Shown here one piece after another: positions 23,928 to 33,797 of a DNA stretch of 64,000 bases (the stretch's first letter is position 1; the number at the start of each line of letters is the position of its first letter). Origin of the DNA: JSC-12 sp033764965. Lineage in GTDB: Bacteria > Cyanobacteriota > Cyanobacteriia > Leptolyngbyales > Leptolyngbyaceae. The DNA is taken from the NCBI GenBank assembly GCA_033764965.1, contig JANRIN010000336.1, positions 1-64,000 of the forward strand. Reading direction: 5' to 3'. Under the pieces are notes generated by a model. It worked only from the letters and a program-made list of their open reading frames with translations, ran no database searches and was not told the origin of the DNA. The position numbers were made by a program, and so were the translations under genes.

Positions 23928-26900
23928 TTAGAGATTCTTACTGCTTCTTCTTGGCTTAAAGGTAAAGTAGCCTGCTTTTAACTGGGTTTGTTGTTTGGTT
24001 GAATCATACTCCAATAGATACTCACGAGCGATCGCTCCGGCTTCTCTTAACTGCTTTACGTCTTCTGCTCGGATTTCGGTATCTGTAGATAGGAGCAGCA
24101 CCTGGTGGCTGGCTTGGGGGAAATAACGCTCGATGAGATTATGGCGATGCTCAGAATCGAGGCGACCTAGCGGCGTATCAATCGCGATAGGAAGTTGCCG
24201 TCCGGAGGCGCGAGCGAGACCCCAAAGAAGGGCGATCGCCAAGAGTTGCTTTTCTCCAGCAGAGAGACGATGTTTGGGAATCGCTTGTCCCTCTAAATCA
24301 AATAGGGAAAGGCGAAAGGTTTCTGTGTCGATTTGAATGCGATGAACCAAGTTGGATTTGTGCAGCAGGTAAAGAAAACACTCAGTAACAAGGATCTCAA
24401 GCTGATTCAGCTTACGGAGCTTTAGACGATTTTTGAACTCCTTAAGTGTTCCTTGTGCCCGGATTGCAGCATTCAAAATATTCTCAGTTGTTTGCTCTTC
24501 AATCGTCTGGGTAGTATAGTCTACAAGTTCCTGATTGACCTTGGCGATCGCTTGTTTGACCTGCTCTAACTGTTTCTCAACTTGGGTATGTTCAGTCAAC
24601 GCCCGCACGACTTCTGCTTGAGCTTGCTGGAATTTCTGCTTGAGTTTTGCATAAACCTCTGGAGCCGCTGCGGTCGCCAAATAGCGTTCTGCTGCATCAA
24701 TCTCTGTCTGGCAGTCTTGCAAATCTTGAAGATGCTTTTGTGCCTGACGAATTTGTTCGGGTAACCCATGAGAGAGCAAGCCTGCTAGTTGATGGCTATG
24801 TTCAACCGTTGCACCTAACCATTGCTCAACTGAGGGTTCAGTGAAGTGGCTTTGCTCCTGACTGAGAAATGCCTCGAACTGAGATTTTTGAGTTGGTTTG
24901 AGCTTGAGCGCAGGTAGAAATTCTTGCAGCCTACTGTAATGCTCACGCAAGAGGTCTTGAGCGGCTTGAGATTGTTGGTATTTGATTTCCTCCTTCACCT
25001 GTTCCTGTGCTTGGTTTAGTAAAGGTTGAATCATCGCTAGGGGAAGAATCCCAGCCGCTATTTCTCGCAATGCTGCTCGATGCGTTTCTGCTTGCTTCTG
25101 TAGATCCTGGAGTTGGGATTCTAAATGAGTTTGTTCAGCCGCAATTTTGCCGCCTTGAGTTAGGAAAGCGTGCTCCGCATCGTTTAGCTTTTTCTGGGCT
25201 AAATCGACATCGTTTTGAAGGGCTGCAAGCTGCTGTTTAATTGCACGTTTTTTGTCTTGTAGTTCCTTCAAATGAGTCTCAATATCCTCCAGCTTTTGAC
25301 GATCGCTCTGGTTAGCCATTTCCTTCCGTTTGCGACCAATCAACACATCGAGGTCAGCGGAGAGACGATCGGGGAGTTCGAGTCCAAGGAGCGATCGCAT
25401 TGCGCTGGTTACAAGAGGTGGTAGGTCATCCTGTTCAGCCAGTTCCTTAACTTGCTCACCATCAAACAAAAATAGACTGGAGATTCCTAGAGGGAGTAAA
25501 TCTTCAATTCGCTCATCCCAAGCTTTGGCAAGGGCTGTATCCGGGAAACCGTCTTTGAGAACCTCTAATCGATCCCGTCCGTTCTTGAGTTGTTGGCTCC
25601 AGGTTCGACGCACTCGAAATTCAGTGGGTTGAGGGGCGTTATTGAGGGTTTGCTGAAAAGCAAGTTCAATTGAGGTTGGTTCGCCATTCGCTTGACGATT
25701 CACACACTGGTTGAGGAAGTCACCATAGGACAGGGTGCTACGGGTAGAACAGGGAGCACGATGACCGTAGAAGGCAAGCCGAATGGCATCCATCAAGGTT
25801 GTTTTGCCACCACCATTCATGCCTCCGAAGAGAATAATGGGTTGGTTGCTGCTGGTTGGGGTCAAATCAATGATGTGTTGACCACGATAAGGACCAAAGT
25901 TCTCCAGAATCAGTTCTGTCAGGGTGATATGGGGAATCCCGGTGGGTTTGAACTTAGGAGTTTGGTCTTGAGAAGATTCTACAATTGCAGGCTCCTGCTC
26001 GACCTTTGAAGGGGATGGAGGGGCAAATTGGGTATTACCAAATTTCAGGGTTGCCCATGAGAGTGGGCTTGGGCGACCGCCGTTCTCTACTGTCCCATTT
26101 TCGGACTTTTGACTGTCCTTGGTTTTAGCTGACTCCCGTTTTTCTACAATTTTTTTAACGTCTGCTACATTGCCGATTGCTGCTGCCTGCTTGAGATTGC
26201 GATTGTCGTGAGCCTGATCAATGGCTTCATCTTTGGTAGCGAAATTAATTTGGCAACAGGTCTCCAGTTCTTTATATAACCCAGTACGACGGGACATGGT
26301 TTGATACTGGCGTTCAGTATCCAGAAGTCGATTCATGAGTTGAAAATGAATGGAGTCGTCACAAATTTCATTCAGGATGCTCCACTCATCAGCACCTAGA
26401 TAGGCATTGCCAGCATTACGGCGGGGATCGCGGAAGATGTCACCTGTAACTTCGCGGTAGATTCGTGGCAATGCATCATCAAATTCATGTTTTTCTTCTA
26501 ACCAAATGCGCCGAATTTCACTGAGTTCTTGGGCTGAAATCAATTCAAGATCAGCCATCTCAGATGGAGCCTTTTGACGAACTTCTTCTTGCGTCTCCAG
26601 TAATCGCCTTAATAAATACTCTCGCCACCGCTTGACGTAGGGACCAGGAACATTTGTAACCTCCTTCTCTTTGGAGTCATCTAAGGTACGCTCAAATAGC
26701 TGAACATTCCCGGTAATGCGTCTAAAGTCACGGTTTTCTCTCTCTCGCTCTAGTTTCTCGTCAGTGCGAAAATCCAATTCGTCTCGAAAATCGAGTAGGG
26801 ATTGCATCCAACCTTTTGAGTCGTCATTGAGGATCATTGCCTCCATCGACTTGTCTCGATCGACAAGGGTACATACCCAGCAGCCAAATCGAGAGCTACC

Positions 26901-27674
26901 ACAGCTAGGCGTTGATGTATCAACAACTAAGGGACATTCATTGTCGGCTGTTGCCCCTCGGTATATCTGAAATAGGTCCTTATTGCTGTGTCCCCAAGGA
27001 TTTTTCCATTGGTTGAGATAGAGCCATACAGCATCATTACTCCAGTCTTCAATAGGAGTGTAGATGAGTGAATTTGGCATACTGGCGTTAGGGCTGAGTT
27101 TATCTCTAACTCGACCTAATGCATGTTTTGCCATCGTAGCTGCACGCTTTTGGCTTTCAGCTTTGCGAGTGCCTAAAACCAGAATAGTCTCACCACTATC
27201 TCTGACAACATCCCTAATAAATCTGTTAGCCGGATGAATTTTGAGCCGCTCGGTACACCACCTAAATTTCTGACGAGGCGCAGGGTAGCCTTTGCCAATT
27301 AAATTGACCCAGAAGGTATCTTCAAGTTTTGGATTTAAAGGATTGGGCTGAAATGGCAAATCTCCTGCTTGAGATGCAAGCTTCATGTGTTCTAATGACT
27401 GACGAACCCAAGCAGAGATAATAGGGTTTTCAACCAGAGTATCCGTTGAGATTACATAGATAGGTTTTATGCGTTGATTGCTAGGTAAGCCTGAGATTGC
27501 ATTCCAGACTAGTTGGAGAACCGCTGTACTATCCTTGCCACCAGAATATCCAACAATCCAAGGAATTGAGTCTGAGCAGTATAAGCTCTGAATTTCAGCA
27601 GTTAATTGTTCAACATCTTGCCTGACTAGCTCTGCGAGGACAGCTGCTTTGGCTTTAGATCCTTTTGCAGCCAT
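23928..27674 (-). CDS. dndC-dndD: DndC-DndD fusion (sulfurtransferase plus SMC-like ATPase)
   Basis: A single 1248-residue frame. Residues 1-512 are DndC: PP-loop SGGKDST (44-50), FRWC with Cys140, and CGSSRFGCWVC with Cys258/265/268, the likely Fe-S ligands. Residues 513-580 are a Ser/Pro/Glu/Lys-rich linker. Residues 581-1248 are DndD: LENFGPYRGQH, Walker A FGGMNGGGKTT (616-626), FDGEQVKELAE, a long coiled coil, the signature LSAGEKQLLAIALLWGLAR and IDTPLGRLD (D-loop). In families I know, DndC (about 500 aa) and DndD (about 660 aa) are separate polypeptides that form a complex; the fusion fixes them at 1:1. Lies between dndB and dndE. Confidence 0.92.
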   Translation of the reverse strand: MAAKGSKAKAAVLAELVRQDVEQLTAEIQSLYCSDSIPWIVGYSGGKDSTAVLQLVWNAISGLPSNQRIKPIYVISTDTLVENPIISAWVRQSLEHMKLASQAGDLPFQPNPLNPKLEDTFWVNLIGKGYPAPRQKFRWCTERLKIHPANRFIRDVVRDSGETILVLGTRKAESQKRAATMAKHALGRVRDKLSPNASMPNSLIYTPIEDWSNDAVWLYLNQWKNPWGHSNKDLFQIYRGATADNECPLVVDTSTPSCGSSRFGCWVCTLVDRDKSMEAMILNDDSKGWMQSLLDFRDELDFRTDEKLERERENRDFRRITGNVQLFERTLDDSKEKEVTNVPGPYVKRWREYLLRRLLETQEEVRQKAPSEMADLELISAQELSEIRRIWLEEKHEFDDALPRIYREVTGDIFRDPRRNAGNAYLGADEWSILNEICDDSIHFQLMNRLLDTERQYQTMSRRTGLYKELETCCQINFATKDEAIDQAHDNRNLKQAAAIGNVADVKKIVEKRESAKTKDSQKSENGTVENGGRPSPLSWATLKFGNTQFAPPSPSKVEQEPAIVESSQDQTPKFKPTGIPHITLTELILENFGPYRGQHIIDLTPTSSNQPIILFGGMNGGGKTTLMDAIRLAFYGHRAPCSTRSTLSYGDFLNQCVNRQANGEPTSIELAFQQTLNNAPQPTEFRVRRTWSQQLKNGRDRLEVLKDGFPDTALAKAWDERIEDLLPLGISSLFLFDGEQVKELAEQDDLPPLVTSAMRSLLGLELPDRLSADLDVLIGRKRKEMANQSDRQKLEDIETHLKELQDKKRAIKQQLAALQNDVDLAQKKLNDAEHAFLTQGGKIAAEQTHLESQLQDLQKQAETHRAALREIAAGILPLAMIQPLLNQAQEQVKEEIKYQQSQAAQDLLREHYSRLQEFLPALKLKPTQKSQFEAFLSQEQSHFTEPSVEQWLGATVEHSHQLAGLLSHGLPEQIRQAQKHLQDLQDCQTEIDAAERYLATAAAPEVYAKLKQKFQQAQAEVVRALTEHTQVEKQLEQVKQAIAKVNQELVDYTTQTIEEQTTENILNAAIRAQGTLKEFKNRLKLRKLNQLEILVTECFLYLLHKSNLVHRIQIDTETFRLSLFDLEGQAIPKHRLSAGEKQLLAIALLWGLARASGRQLPIAIDTPLGRLDSEHRHNLIERYFPQASHQVLLLSTDTEIRAEDVKQLREAGAIAREYLLEYDSTKQQTQLKAGYFTFKPRRSSKNL

Positions 27675-27704
27675 GTTTAGACCTCCTCAGCATATTTAAG
27701 CATC

Positions 27705-28754
27705 CTACAGGCTCTCCTCGTCAGACGTTAAAGGTAAGCCTATTCTCTTTTTAAGATAAGCAATCATAAAACTTCTGGAATTGCGGTTGTTGGTCACACT
27801 GCCATTGGAAACAACCCTGTCTTGCCAGTCTGGGTTTGTTCGTTTCCAATTAATTTTCCGTAAAGGCTTAAGTTTAGTCGCCCAGTCATCAGGGTAGAGG
27901 GATAGTAGAGATGCTCCGGCTCCTCCTAACCCAGCTAATGTAACAGCGTGACTATGGATATAGTCTTGACGCATTTCACCAGCCGTAACCTTTTTATCTA
28001 AAACCTGCTGCCAATCTGGAATTTGACTACTAACTGCATTCCAATAGTTAGCAGCTAATTGAATCTGGTTCTCTAGATTTTCTTCTTTGTAGTTTGTCAA
28101 TAGTAAATTCGTCGCAGTATATATTCCACTGAGGGTAAATAGCTTACTTGAACGAATAGGCAAAGTACTACGCTCTACATCAGTAAGTTTTTCAAACACG
28201 CTAACCGCTTTCATAACAGTTTTAGATAGAACTGCCTTGCGATCCCGATGGTCGTAGAGAATATTTAGGGATTGATCAGGACGAGCAGAGTAGCGATTAA
28301 GGTCGGTAAACATTTGCTGAGAACGCTTCAACCCAATATCCAGGAAAAACACGACTGAAATGGTTTCATCACCCAACTCCGGATTCTCTTTTAGAGCTAA
28401 CTCAAATGCTGCACGTCGGTGCTGTCCGTCATTTATAACAAACCTGGCATCCATTGGAATTTTGAGCATCCCAATATCATCTGAGCCTGTTGCTTCAAAG
28501 GTAATGTTAGCGTTAACGGAGGCGGTGATTGCCGAGAAAACGTAGTTCGTGGGATTATCTAAAATATACTGAGCAATTTCGGGTACTCTAGCGCGATTCA
28601 GCGTTCGCTGTGCCCTCATCTCTGCTGGGATTTCTTCATCATCAAAAGAGAATAGCTTAGGAATTAAGCGGATAGGGCACATGGAGGCATAGTACTCACG
28701 CCCTGCCTGAATACCTCTGATTGCTGGAAAGACATATTCAAACGGGAGAGCCAT
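27705..28754 (-). CDS. dndB: DndB, regulator of DNA phosphorothioation
   Basis: 349 residues from ATG 28754 (MALPFEYVFPAIRGIQAGREYY, the usual DndB opening; upstream in-frame ATG at 28796 adds 14 atypical residues). The DGQHR motif (FVINDGQHRRAAF) and the following FFLDIGLKRSQQMFTDLNR are diagnostic. DndB proteins repress dnd operons or tune modification. Located 30 bp before the DndC-DndD gene on the same strand. Confidence 0.9.
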   Translation of the reverse strand: MALPFEYVFPAIRGIQAGREYYASMCPIRLIPKLFSFDDEEIPAEMRAQRTLNRARVPEIAQYILDNPTNYVFSAITASVNANITFEATGSDDIGMLKIPMDARFVINDGQHRRAAFELALKENPELGDETISVVFFLDIGLKRSQQMFTDLNRYSARPDQSLNILYDHRDRKAVLSKTVMKAVSVFEKLTDVERSTLPIRSSKLFTLSGIYTATNLLLTNYKEENLENQIQLAANYWNAVSSQIPDWQQVLDKKVTAGEMRQDYIHSHAVTLAGLGGAGASLLSLYPDDWATKLKPLRKINWKRTNPDWQDRVVSNGSVTNNRNSRSFMIAYLKKRIGLPLTSDEESL

Positions 28755-28845
28755 AAATATTATTACCCTCAAGGATGAATGTCTAGAGAGTAACATACAA
28801 ATGCCCGAAAGAACTCACTTGTATGGCAAATTCAACATACAGATG

Positions 28846-29301
28846 TCACGAATTGGAATTCATTGCTATAGCTAAATCTTGAAGGATCTCCCCAGCTATC
28901 CTCTTAGCCAGATCCCAATGCTTAAACCTGGACGGCGCTGTTTTTTCTGTGTCAGATATTACATTGTAGTATTTGCCTATTCTGGATGGGTATTGCAATA
29001 CATAACCATGTGCCTCATGTTCAACAGCCTGAGTTACAGTTTTCCATTGAACTTTTGGAAAGTTTTGAGTGATGGTTTGACAATAGTAAGCAAAAAGCCG
29101 CAAATCTCCAAAATAATCAATTTCAGGGTCACCTTTCTTCAATAAATTCGTACGAAAAGAGCCTTTTGGTGAAAGGTGGGCATTCCACCGCTCTACAGGA
29201 TGATGTTGAGTTTCACCTATGTACAGAACGTCGTAGGCAACTATGAAATAAATGATTGGACCTTCAATTGGAGCGAACAATTTTCCACAATTGGTAATCA
29301 T
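28846..29301 (-). CDS. GIY-YIG-like nuclease-fold protein
   Basis: 151 residues. IIYFIVAYDVLYIGET...ERWNAHL resembles the GIY-YIG core: the first strand has IYFI in place of GIY, YIG is conserved, and an Arg/His (RWNAH) sits in the catalytic helix. Overlaps the upstream GHKL gene by 4 bp (ATGA) and lies directly before dndB. Could be a phosphorothioate-dependent nuclease, or a catalytically weak binding protein because the first motif is altered. Confidence 0.6.
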   Translation of the reverse strand: MITNCGKLFAPIEGPIIYFIVAYDVLYIGETQHHPVERWNAHLSPKGSFRTNLLKKGDPEIDYFGDLRLFAYYCQTITQNFPKVQWKTVTQAVEHEAHGYVLQYPSRIGKYYNVISDTEKTAPSRFKHWDLAKRIAGEILQDLAIAMNSNS

Positions 29302-31013
29302 TCGTACAAGTCCTGGTTTTGATTAGTCCAAGAGTTTAGGGTTTGTGAAAACACTCTTCTAAGCTTAGTTAGAACCTTTTCAATATCCTCATAAGATAAA
29401 TTGCTAAGATTTTCAAGTGTTTTGTTCTCAGCCACTCCACTACAAAACAATAAACCCTCGATTGCAATTCTAGTTGGATCAGCAGAGTCTAATTCACTAA
29501 GAACCAACTGATAGAAGGGATGGAGTTTGTTAATTCTTACGTAAGTTCCAAAATTAATATCCTGACCGGAGGACCAAAGATCTAAACTCTGCATCCTGTC
29601 TGTATATCTAATTTTCCTAAAATCTTCTGGTTCATTAGGAGATGAATTTGTGTTTCCCCCATCTGACTGTGTTTGATTTTCATTGGGCGCACTCTCCGCA
29701 TCATTCACTTCACTTTCCTGACTCCTCTGAATAATCCGACTACGCCTTTTAGATTTTTCAGCAGGTGGTGGTGGAGAAACTACTTCATCAAAATCTTCTT
29801 CTTCAAAATTCTCAACTCGTCTACTGCTCTCTTCGCCTTCCGCTCCCCCTGGCTGAGCCATAATACGATCACAAACCTCAAATAACTCATTTGAGGCTCT
29901 TCGAGGGATACGAATTTTGTTTTGTAAAGTAGAAATAATTTCTTCAGGAACCATCAAATCTTGTTTTGAAACGTCTACATGAAAAAGCTCATCATGCTCC
30001 GTTGTTAATAAAACCCTGGCTCGAAATCCAAAATCATCTTTACCTACAATCCCCTTTCCTTCAAATTCTAAATTGTCGCCCCACCGTATAAGTCTTCTAT
30101 TGCGGAATATAAAAAAGCCTGAGTTTTTTCGACCTACTTGAAAGCTTGAGATCAAATCACGCTCTTCATCGGAGAACCCCCCAAATCTACTCATCTCTGA
30201 TTTTGGGAAAATACAAATTTGTAGTTTGACAGGCTTCGCCTGAGAATCATAAGGATGCTCAAGCTCCTCATCCAAAACTTTACAAGGTAATTTGCCATCA
30301 TAATTATCAGGATCGAAAGACGGATGTGCTTTATCCCAGAAAAGAATGTCTTTTGGCAAAACTTCTTCTTGTTTATCTCTATATCTCAGCGTAATTTGAA
30401 TTGGTTTTTCTCGATCAGTCAAGAAATAGTAATAAACGACTCCAAGACTTTCAAGCAACTCTCGTCTTATTTTTCCAGCAGAATCTTGATTTCCAATTGT
30501 TTTAGAGATTTCAACAATAGTTCCGCTTTCAAACTCTCTCAATAAATCCTCATGTTCGTTACTTGCTGTATTTGAGCATAAGCCATAGCCTCTGCTACGT
30601 ATTACTTCTCTATCTAAATAAAAGCAGTCGCCAATATTACCACTAACTTTTGAAACTATCTGAATTCTCTCTCCCAACGAAAATCCGGCTGACTTCAAAC
30701 CTAAGCCGAACTTGGATAAGCTATCGGGAGGATAGCTAACTACAGAGCCTAAATCTAATGCTGTTTTGATTTTGGGCTTGTCCATCCCACAGCCATTATC
30801 TACAATACGAAATTTAGCAATACCTCCTTTCGTTGCAAGTGTTACTCCTTCCTTTAAGGTCAAATCAATATAGATTTTAGTTGCCCCTGCTGTTACGGAG
30901 TTGTCAATTATATCCATTAAAGCTGATGAAGGTTTATACCCTATTTTGGATATACCCTCACAAACACGATCAGGGTTGATTGAAAGTGGTTCAAAGTTAG
31001 AATCTTCAGACAT
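29298..31013 (-). CDS. GHKL (Hsp90/MORC-like) ATPase
   Basis: 571 residues. Residues 1-130 hold a GHKL ATP-binding site: N box SALMDIIDNSVTAGA, G1 box IVDNGCGMD and G2 box SKFGLGLKSAGFSLG. A transducer-like domain follows to about 370, then an acidic, Ser/Asn-rich linker (about 390-470) and a C-terminal helical domain. Stand-alone GHKL ATPases of this shape occur in defence clusters and act as ATP-gated clamps. It overlaps the GIY-YIG-like gene and follows Dnd-associated protein 4 by 23 bp, so it is inside the Dnd operon. AT-rich, no HIP1 site seen. Confidence 0.78.
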   Translation of the reverse strand: MSEDSNFEPLSINPDRVCEGISKIGYKPSSALMDIIDNSVTAGATKIYIDLTLKEGVTLATKGGIAKFRIVDNGCGMDKPKIKTALDLGSVVSYPPDSLSKFGLGLKSAGFSLGERIQIVSKVSGNIGDCFYLDREVIRSRGYGLCSNTASNEHEDLLREFESGTIVEISKTIGNQDSAGKIRRELLESLGVVYYYFLTDREKPIQITLRYRDKQEEVLPKDILFWDKAHPSFDPDNYDGKLPCKVLDEELEHPYDSQAKPVKLQICIFPKSEMSRFGGFSDEERDLISSFQVGRKNSGFFIFRNRRLIRWGDNLEFEGKGIVGKDDFGFRARVLLTTEHDELFHVDVSKQDLMVPEEIISTLQNKIRIPRRASNELFEVCDRIMAQPGGAEGEESSRRVENFEEEDFDEVVSPPPPAEKSKRRSRIIQRSQESEVNDAESAPNENQTQSDGGNTNSSPNEPEDFRKIRYTDRMQSLDLWSSGQDINFGTYVRINKLHPFYQLVLSELDSADPTRIAIEGLLFCSGVAENKTLENLSNLSYEDIEKVLTKLRRVFSQTLNSWTNQNQDLYE

Positions 31014-31036
31014 AACATCTCCTGATTGGGAAAGAC

Positions 31037-31534
31037 TTAAAGAAAATTGGTTAGATCAAACTCTTCTTCACTAGGAGGAGTCGTCTTTTCAGAGGCTAAA
31101 AATAGTAGGATTTGCTCAGAGTATTCTATTGAACCTTTTAGAACGCCCTCTAATATTTCTAATCCTGCATTGGCATACTCTTCAAATATCTTGATCCTCT
31201 CTTCCTCGGACTTTTCATTAGCAGCTAAAGTTTTAGGATCACTACTTGTTGCGATTGCCAGCAAATTAATTACTTGGTCGTAACCTTTGCCATAGAAAAT
31301 ATCCTGTCGAATCGGATCAATCTCCTTGGAATATTCTTTGATTGGTTCTCGCCTTCCCTGCTTTACTCCCACTGCTGCGGCAAACACCAAAACATCTACA
31401 TAAGTTTGAAATGGTCCTGTAGTCTCCTCAGAAGCCCTTAAAGCTTTTACTAACTGAGCTTTATCCTTTGCCACTTTGATCCGCGTATCTGCCATTGCCT
31501 TAACCCCAGCCTTTAAAGCTTCACTCGTGACCAA
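31037..31534 (-). CDS. Dnd system-associated protein 4
   Basis: 165 residues, all-helical. ADTRIKVAKDKAQLVKALR, then PFQTYVDVLVFAAAVGVKQGRREPI and a C-terminal ANAGLEILEGVLKG match the small Dnd-associated protein 4 family, linked to phosphorothioation-dependent restriction. Overlaps the SMC-like ATPase gene by 14 bp, so translationally coupled. Biochemical role unknown. Confidence 0.75.
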   Translation of the reverse strand: MVTSEALKAGVKAMADTRIKVAKDKAQLVKALRASEETTGPFQTYVDVLVFAAAVGVKQGRREPIKEYSKEIDPIRQDIFYGKGYDQVINLLAIATSSDPKTLAANEKSEEERIKIFEEYANAGLEILEGVLKGSIEYSEQILLFLASEKTTPPSEEEFDLTNFL

Positions 31535-33593
31535 CTACTAAAATCTCGGTGTACTCAAATTCACTTGAACTCAACCGCACCAAGGGATAATGCTCTCCAC
31601 CGAGTGTAATCGCATCCGATTCAGCCTCGGGCTTAGGTGAGTTGTAGACCAGCACATACTCCTTACCGATATATTCCGCCATCTCTTCCGCAACTTCGCC
31701 CCTCCATTGCGTCTTACTCGCCAACACCACCAACTGGTTTGCCAACATAGGCAGCGATCGCGATACCTGTCTACGATAAAGCTCATCTAAGCTACCAAAG
31801 GGTGAATCCATCACGATCGGAAACGTACCGCTATCAGGTCCCATCAGCATTCCCGACTTGTCTTTACTCCATTTACGTACCCGATCAATAATCGCGCCAA
31901 TAAACGACAGACTGAGAACCTGATTCTCACCCGTTGAAGCAGCGACAGGAGACTCTTGCCCCGTCGTTGTTTCCACCAGGGTTAGCTCATATTTCTCGGT
32001 CAGTTTCGGTACATAGGGCACGACCACAATTCGGCTAAAAATCTCCTGGACCCGTTTCTCTAATTGGGCACGAAATACCCGATCCAGGTTTGCCTGTACT
32101 AGCTTGAGTCGAGCCAGTGCATCTTCCGCTGCCGTAATCTGCCGCTGAGTTTTCGCCTGTCGCTCCTCACTCATCTGAAGTTTTTCAATCTGCCGACTCA
32201 GCTTATCAATTTCAGCTTCGCGATCAGTAATTTTCTGGTTATTCTCACCCTGTTGCAGCGTCAACTCGCGGATTTTGGCTTCTACCTCCTCCAGCCGAAT
32301 TTCCAACTTCCGAATATCTTCGCTAGGGCTATTTTTTAATTTGTCACGAATATCGTCTAACGCTGTCTCTATACGGGATAGGGAATTTTTGAGTTGATTG
32401 ATATTTGCCTGCTCCCGGTCAACTTCCTCCCAAAATTTTGGCACCTGCTTGTCGATCGCCTCGACCTGGGCACCCATCCGGATCACCGTTTCCTCCACAT
32501 CCGCCAAACCTGCTTTATCTAGGTATGCCTTGACATGCTCGTGGGGGCTACTTCCTTCTGCCAACTCTGTGCCGCAAATGCACCGCCGCCGGGATAATAA
32601 ATCCACTACAAATTGCTGCTTAATATCAGCGGGTAGCTCACCCCGCTGCCGCAGTCCATCCACTAGCGTCCGAAATTTAGCCGTCGCCTCGGTTAACAGC
32701 ACGGTATATCCCCGTGTCGATACCGCTAACTTCAGATTCGCCTTACTTTGGCGCAGTTTTTCCCGTTCAACCTTCTCCTGCGCTTCCAGGTCATCCCGCC
32801 GTTTCTGGATTTCTCGCACAGCATCCAGTTCTCGTAGGCGCTGGCTCGTCTCTTGCTTAATTACCTGGTAATTCTCAAGTTCTTGCTCAATGCGGTTTTG
32901 CTCTTGGTTCGTCTGCTCAATTTCCCGCTCCAGACCTTCCTTCTGGCGCAATAGCTTCTGGGTTTCTGGATTTCCGATCGCCTCCAATTCCTTCTCCAGC
33001 AGCTTCCGCACGTCGCCTAAATGCCGAATGGATCGGCTCAGCACCTCGACACCCAATAAAATTTTGGTCGCCTCAGCAATTTCTGCTTTCTTATTGGATC
33101 GAACAATTTGTTCAATCCGCTCCCCATCAAAGAAGAAATACTGGTGCAAGCTGGCGGGTAAAATGCGACCAATTACATCCTCTGGATGCTGTTGGGCGAT
33201 GATCCAGCGTCCGTCATCCCCAGCAACCCGTAGTCTTAATTCACTTTTGCCCTCACTTACTCCCGTATCGGTTTTGTAGGCTTTGCAATCCCGCCGCATC
33301 CGATAACGGGTTCCCCCATGTTCAAATGCCACCTCTACCCAACACTCAATCGTTTCTCCTGTCCTAGCTTCCGCGATCGCCCGCTTATTGACCAATTGCT
33401 CTGGAGACGCAAATGCTGCCGTAAATTTCTCGTACAGCACCCAGGTGAAGGCATTGAGTAGCGTTGTTTTCCCCGCCCCATTATTTCCGTGAATGACAGT
33501 GACCTTCCGCTTATCCCCCGTTGCCAACGTAAGTTCTGGGGTCTGACCATAAAATTGGCGGAAATTGCAGAGTCGGATGGAGGACAGCTTCAT
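31521..33593 (-). CDS. SMC/Rad50-like ATPase of the Dnd locus (second DndD-like)
   Basis: 690 residues. Opening LSSIRLCNFRQFYGQTPELTL, Walker A HGNNGAGKTT, FFDGERIEQI, two long coiled-coil arms separated by a zinc-hook-like CICGTEL, and a C-terminal FPIVMDSPFGSLDELYR Walker B/D-loop. It resembles DndD but has a different N-terminal start and a hook, and sits with the helicase and associated protein 4, so I assign it to restriction rather than modification. The start overlaps the 57-codon gene upstream by 4 bp (ATGA). Confidence 0.82.
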   Translation of the reverse strand: MKLSSIRLCNFRQFYGQTPELTLATGDKRKVTVIHGNNGAGKTTLLNAFTWVLYEKFTAAFASPEQLVNKRAIAEARTGETIECWVEVAFEHGGTRYRMRRDCKAYKTDTGVSEGKSELRLRVAGDDGRWIIAQQHPEDVIGRILPASLHQYFFFDGERIEQIVRSNKKAEIAEATKILLGVEVLSRSIRHLGDVRKLLEKELEAIGNPETQKLLRQKEGLEREIEQTNQEQNRIEQELENYQVIKQETSQRLRELDAVREIQKRRDDLEAQEKVEREKLRQSKANLKLAVSTRGYTVLLTEATAKFRTLVDGLRQRGELPADIKQQFVVDLLSRRRCICGTELAEGSSPHEHVKAYLDKAGLADVEETVIRMGAQVEAIDKQVPKFWEEVDREQANINQLKNSLSRIETALDDIRDKLKNSPSEDIRKLEIRLEEVEAKIRELTLQQGENNQKITDREAEIDKLSRQIEKLQMSEERQAKTQRQITAAEDALARLKLVQANLDRVFRAQLEKRVQEIFSRIVVVPYVPKLTEKYELTLVETTTGQESPVAASTGENQVLSLSFIGAIIDRVRKWSKDKSGMLMGPDSGTFPIVMDSPFGSLDELYRRQVSRSLPMLANQLVVLASKTQWRGEVAEEMAEYIGKEYVLVYNSPKPEAESDAITLGGEHYPLVRLSSSEFEYTEILVVGHE

Positions 33594-33763
33594 TGAACCT
33601 CTTCTTTTACGATTTTCAGCAGGTCATCGTTGATATGGCGAGGATTTTTCATATAAAGCTTATCTTTCTCAGCCTGAAGCACCCGCAGAATAATTCGACG
33701 AACTTCCGGGGGGGCGCTCGTAATTGGCTCCTGCACATCTGCCATGCTCAATTCTTTGGTCAT
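33590..33763 (-). CDS. 57-residue protein in the Dnd restriction operon
   Basis: Short gene from ATG 33763 to TGA 33590, giving MTKELSMADVQEPITSAPPE then helical VRRIILRVLQAEKDKLYMKN. Its stop overlaps the ATG of the SMC-like gene (ATGA), and it starts 34 bp after the helicase gene. The tight coupling and the protein-like composition argue that it is real. No family recognised; an adaptor for the ATPase is plausible. Confidence 0.65.
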   Translation of the reverse strand: MTKELSMADVQEPITSAPPEVRRIILRVLQAEKDKLYMKNPRHINDDLLKIVKEEVQ

Positions 33764-33797
33764 GGGTACGGGGGTCCTAGTTTTTGGTTGGGGGATA

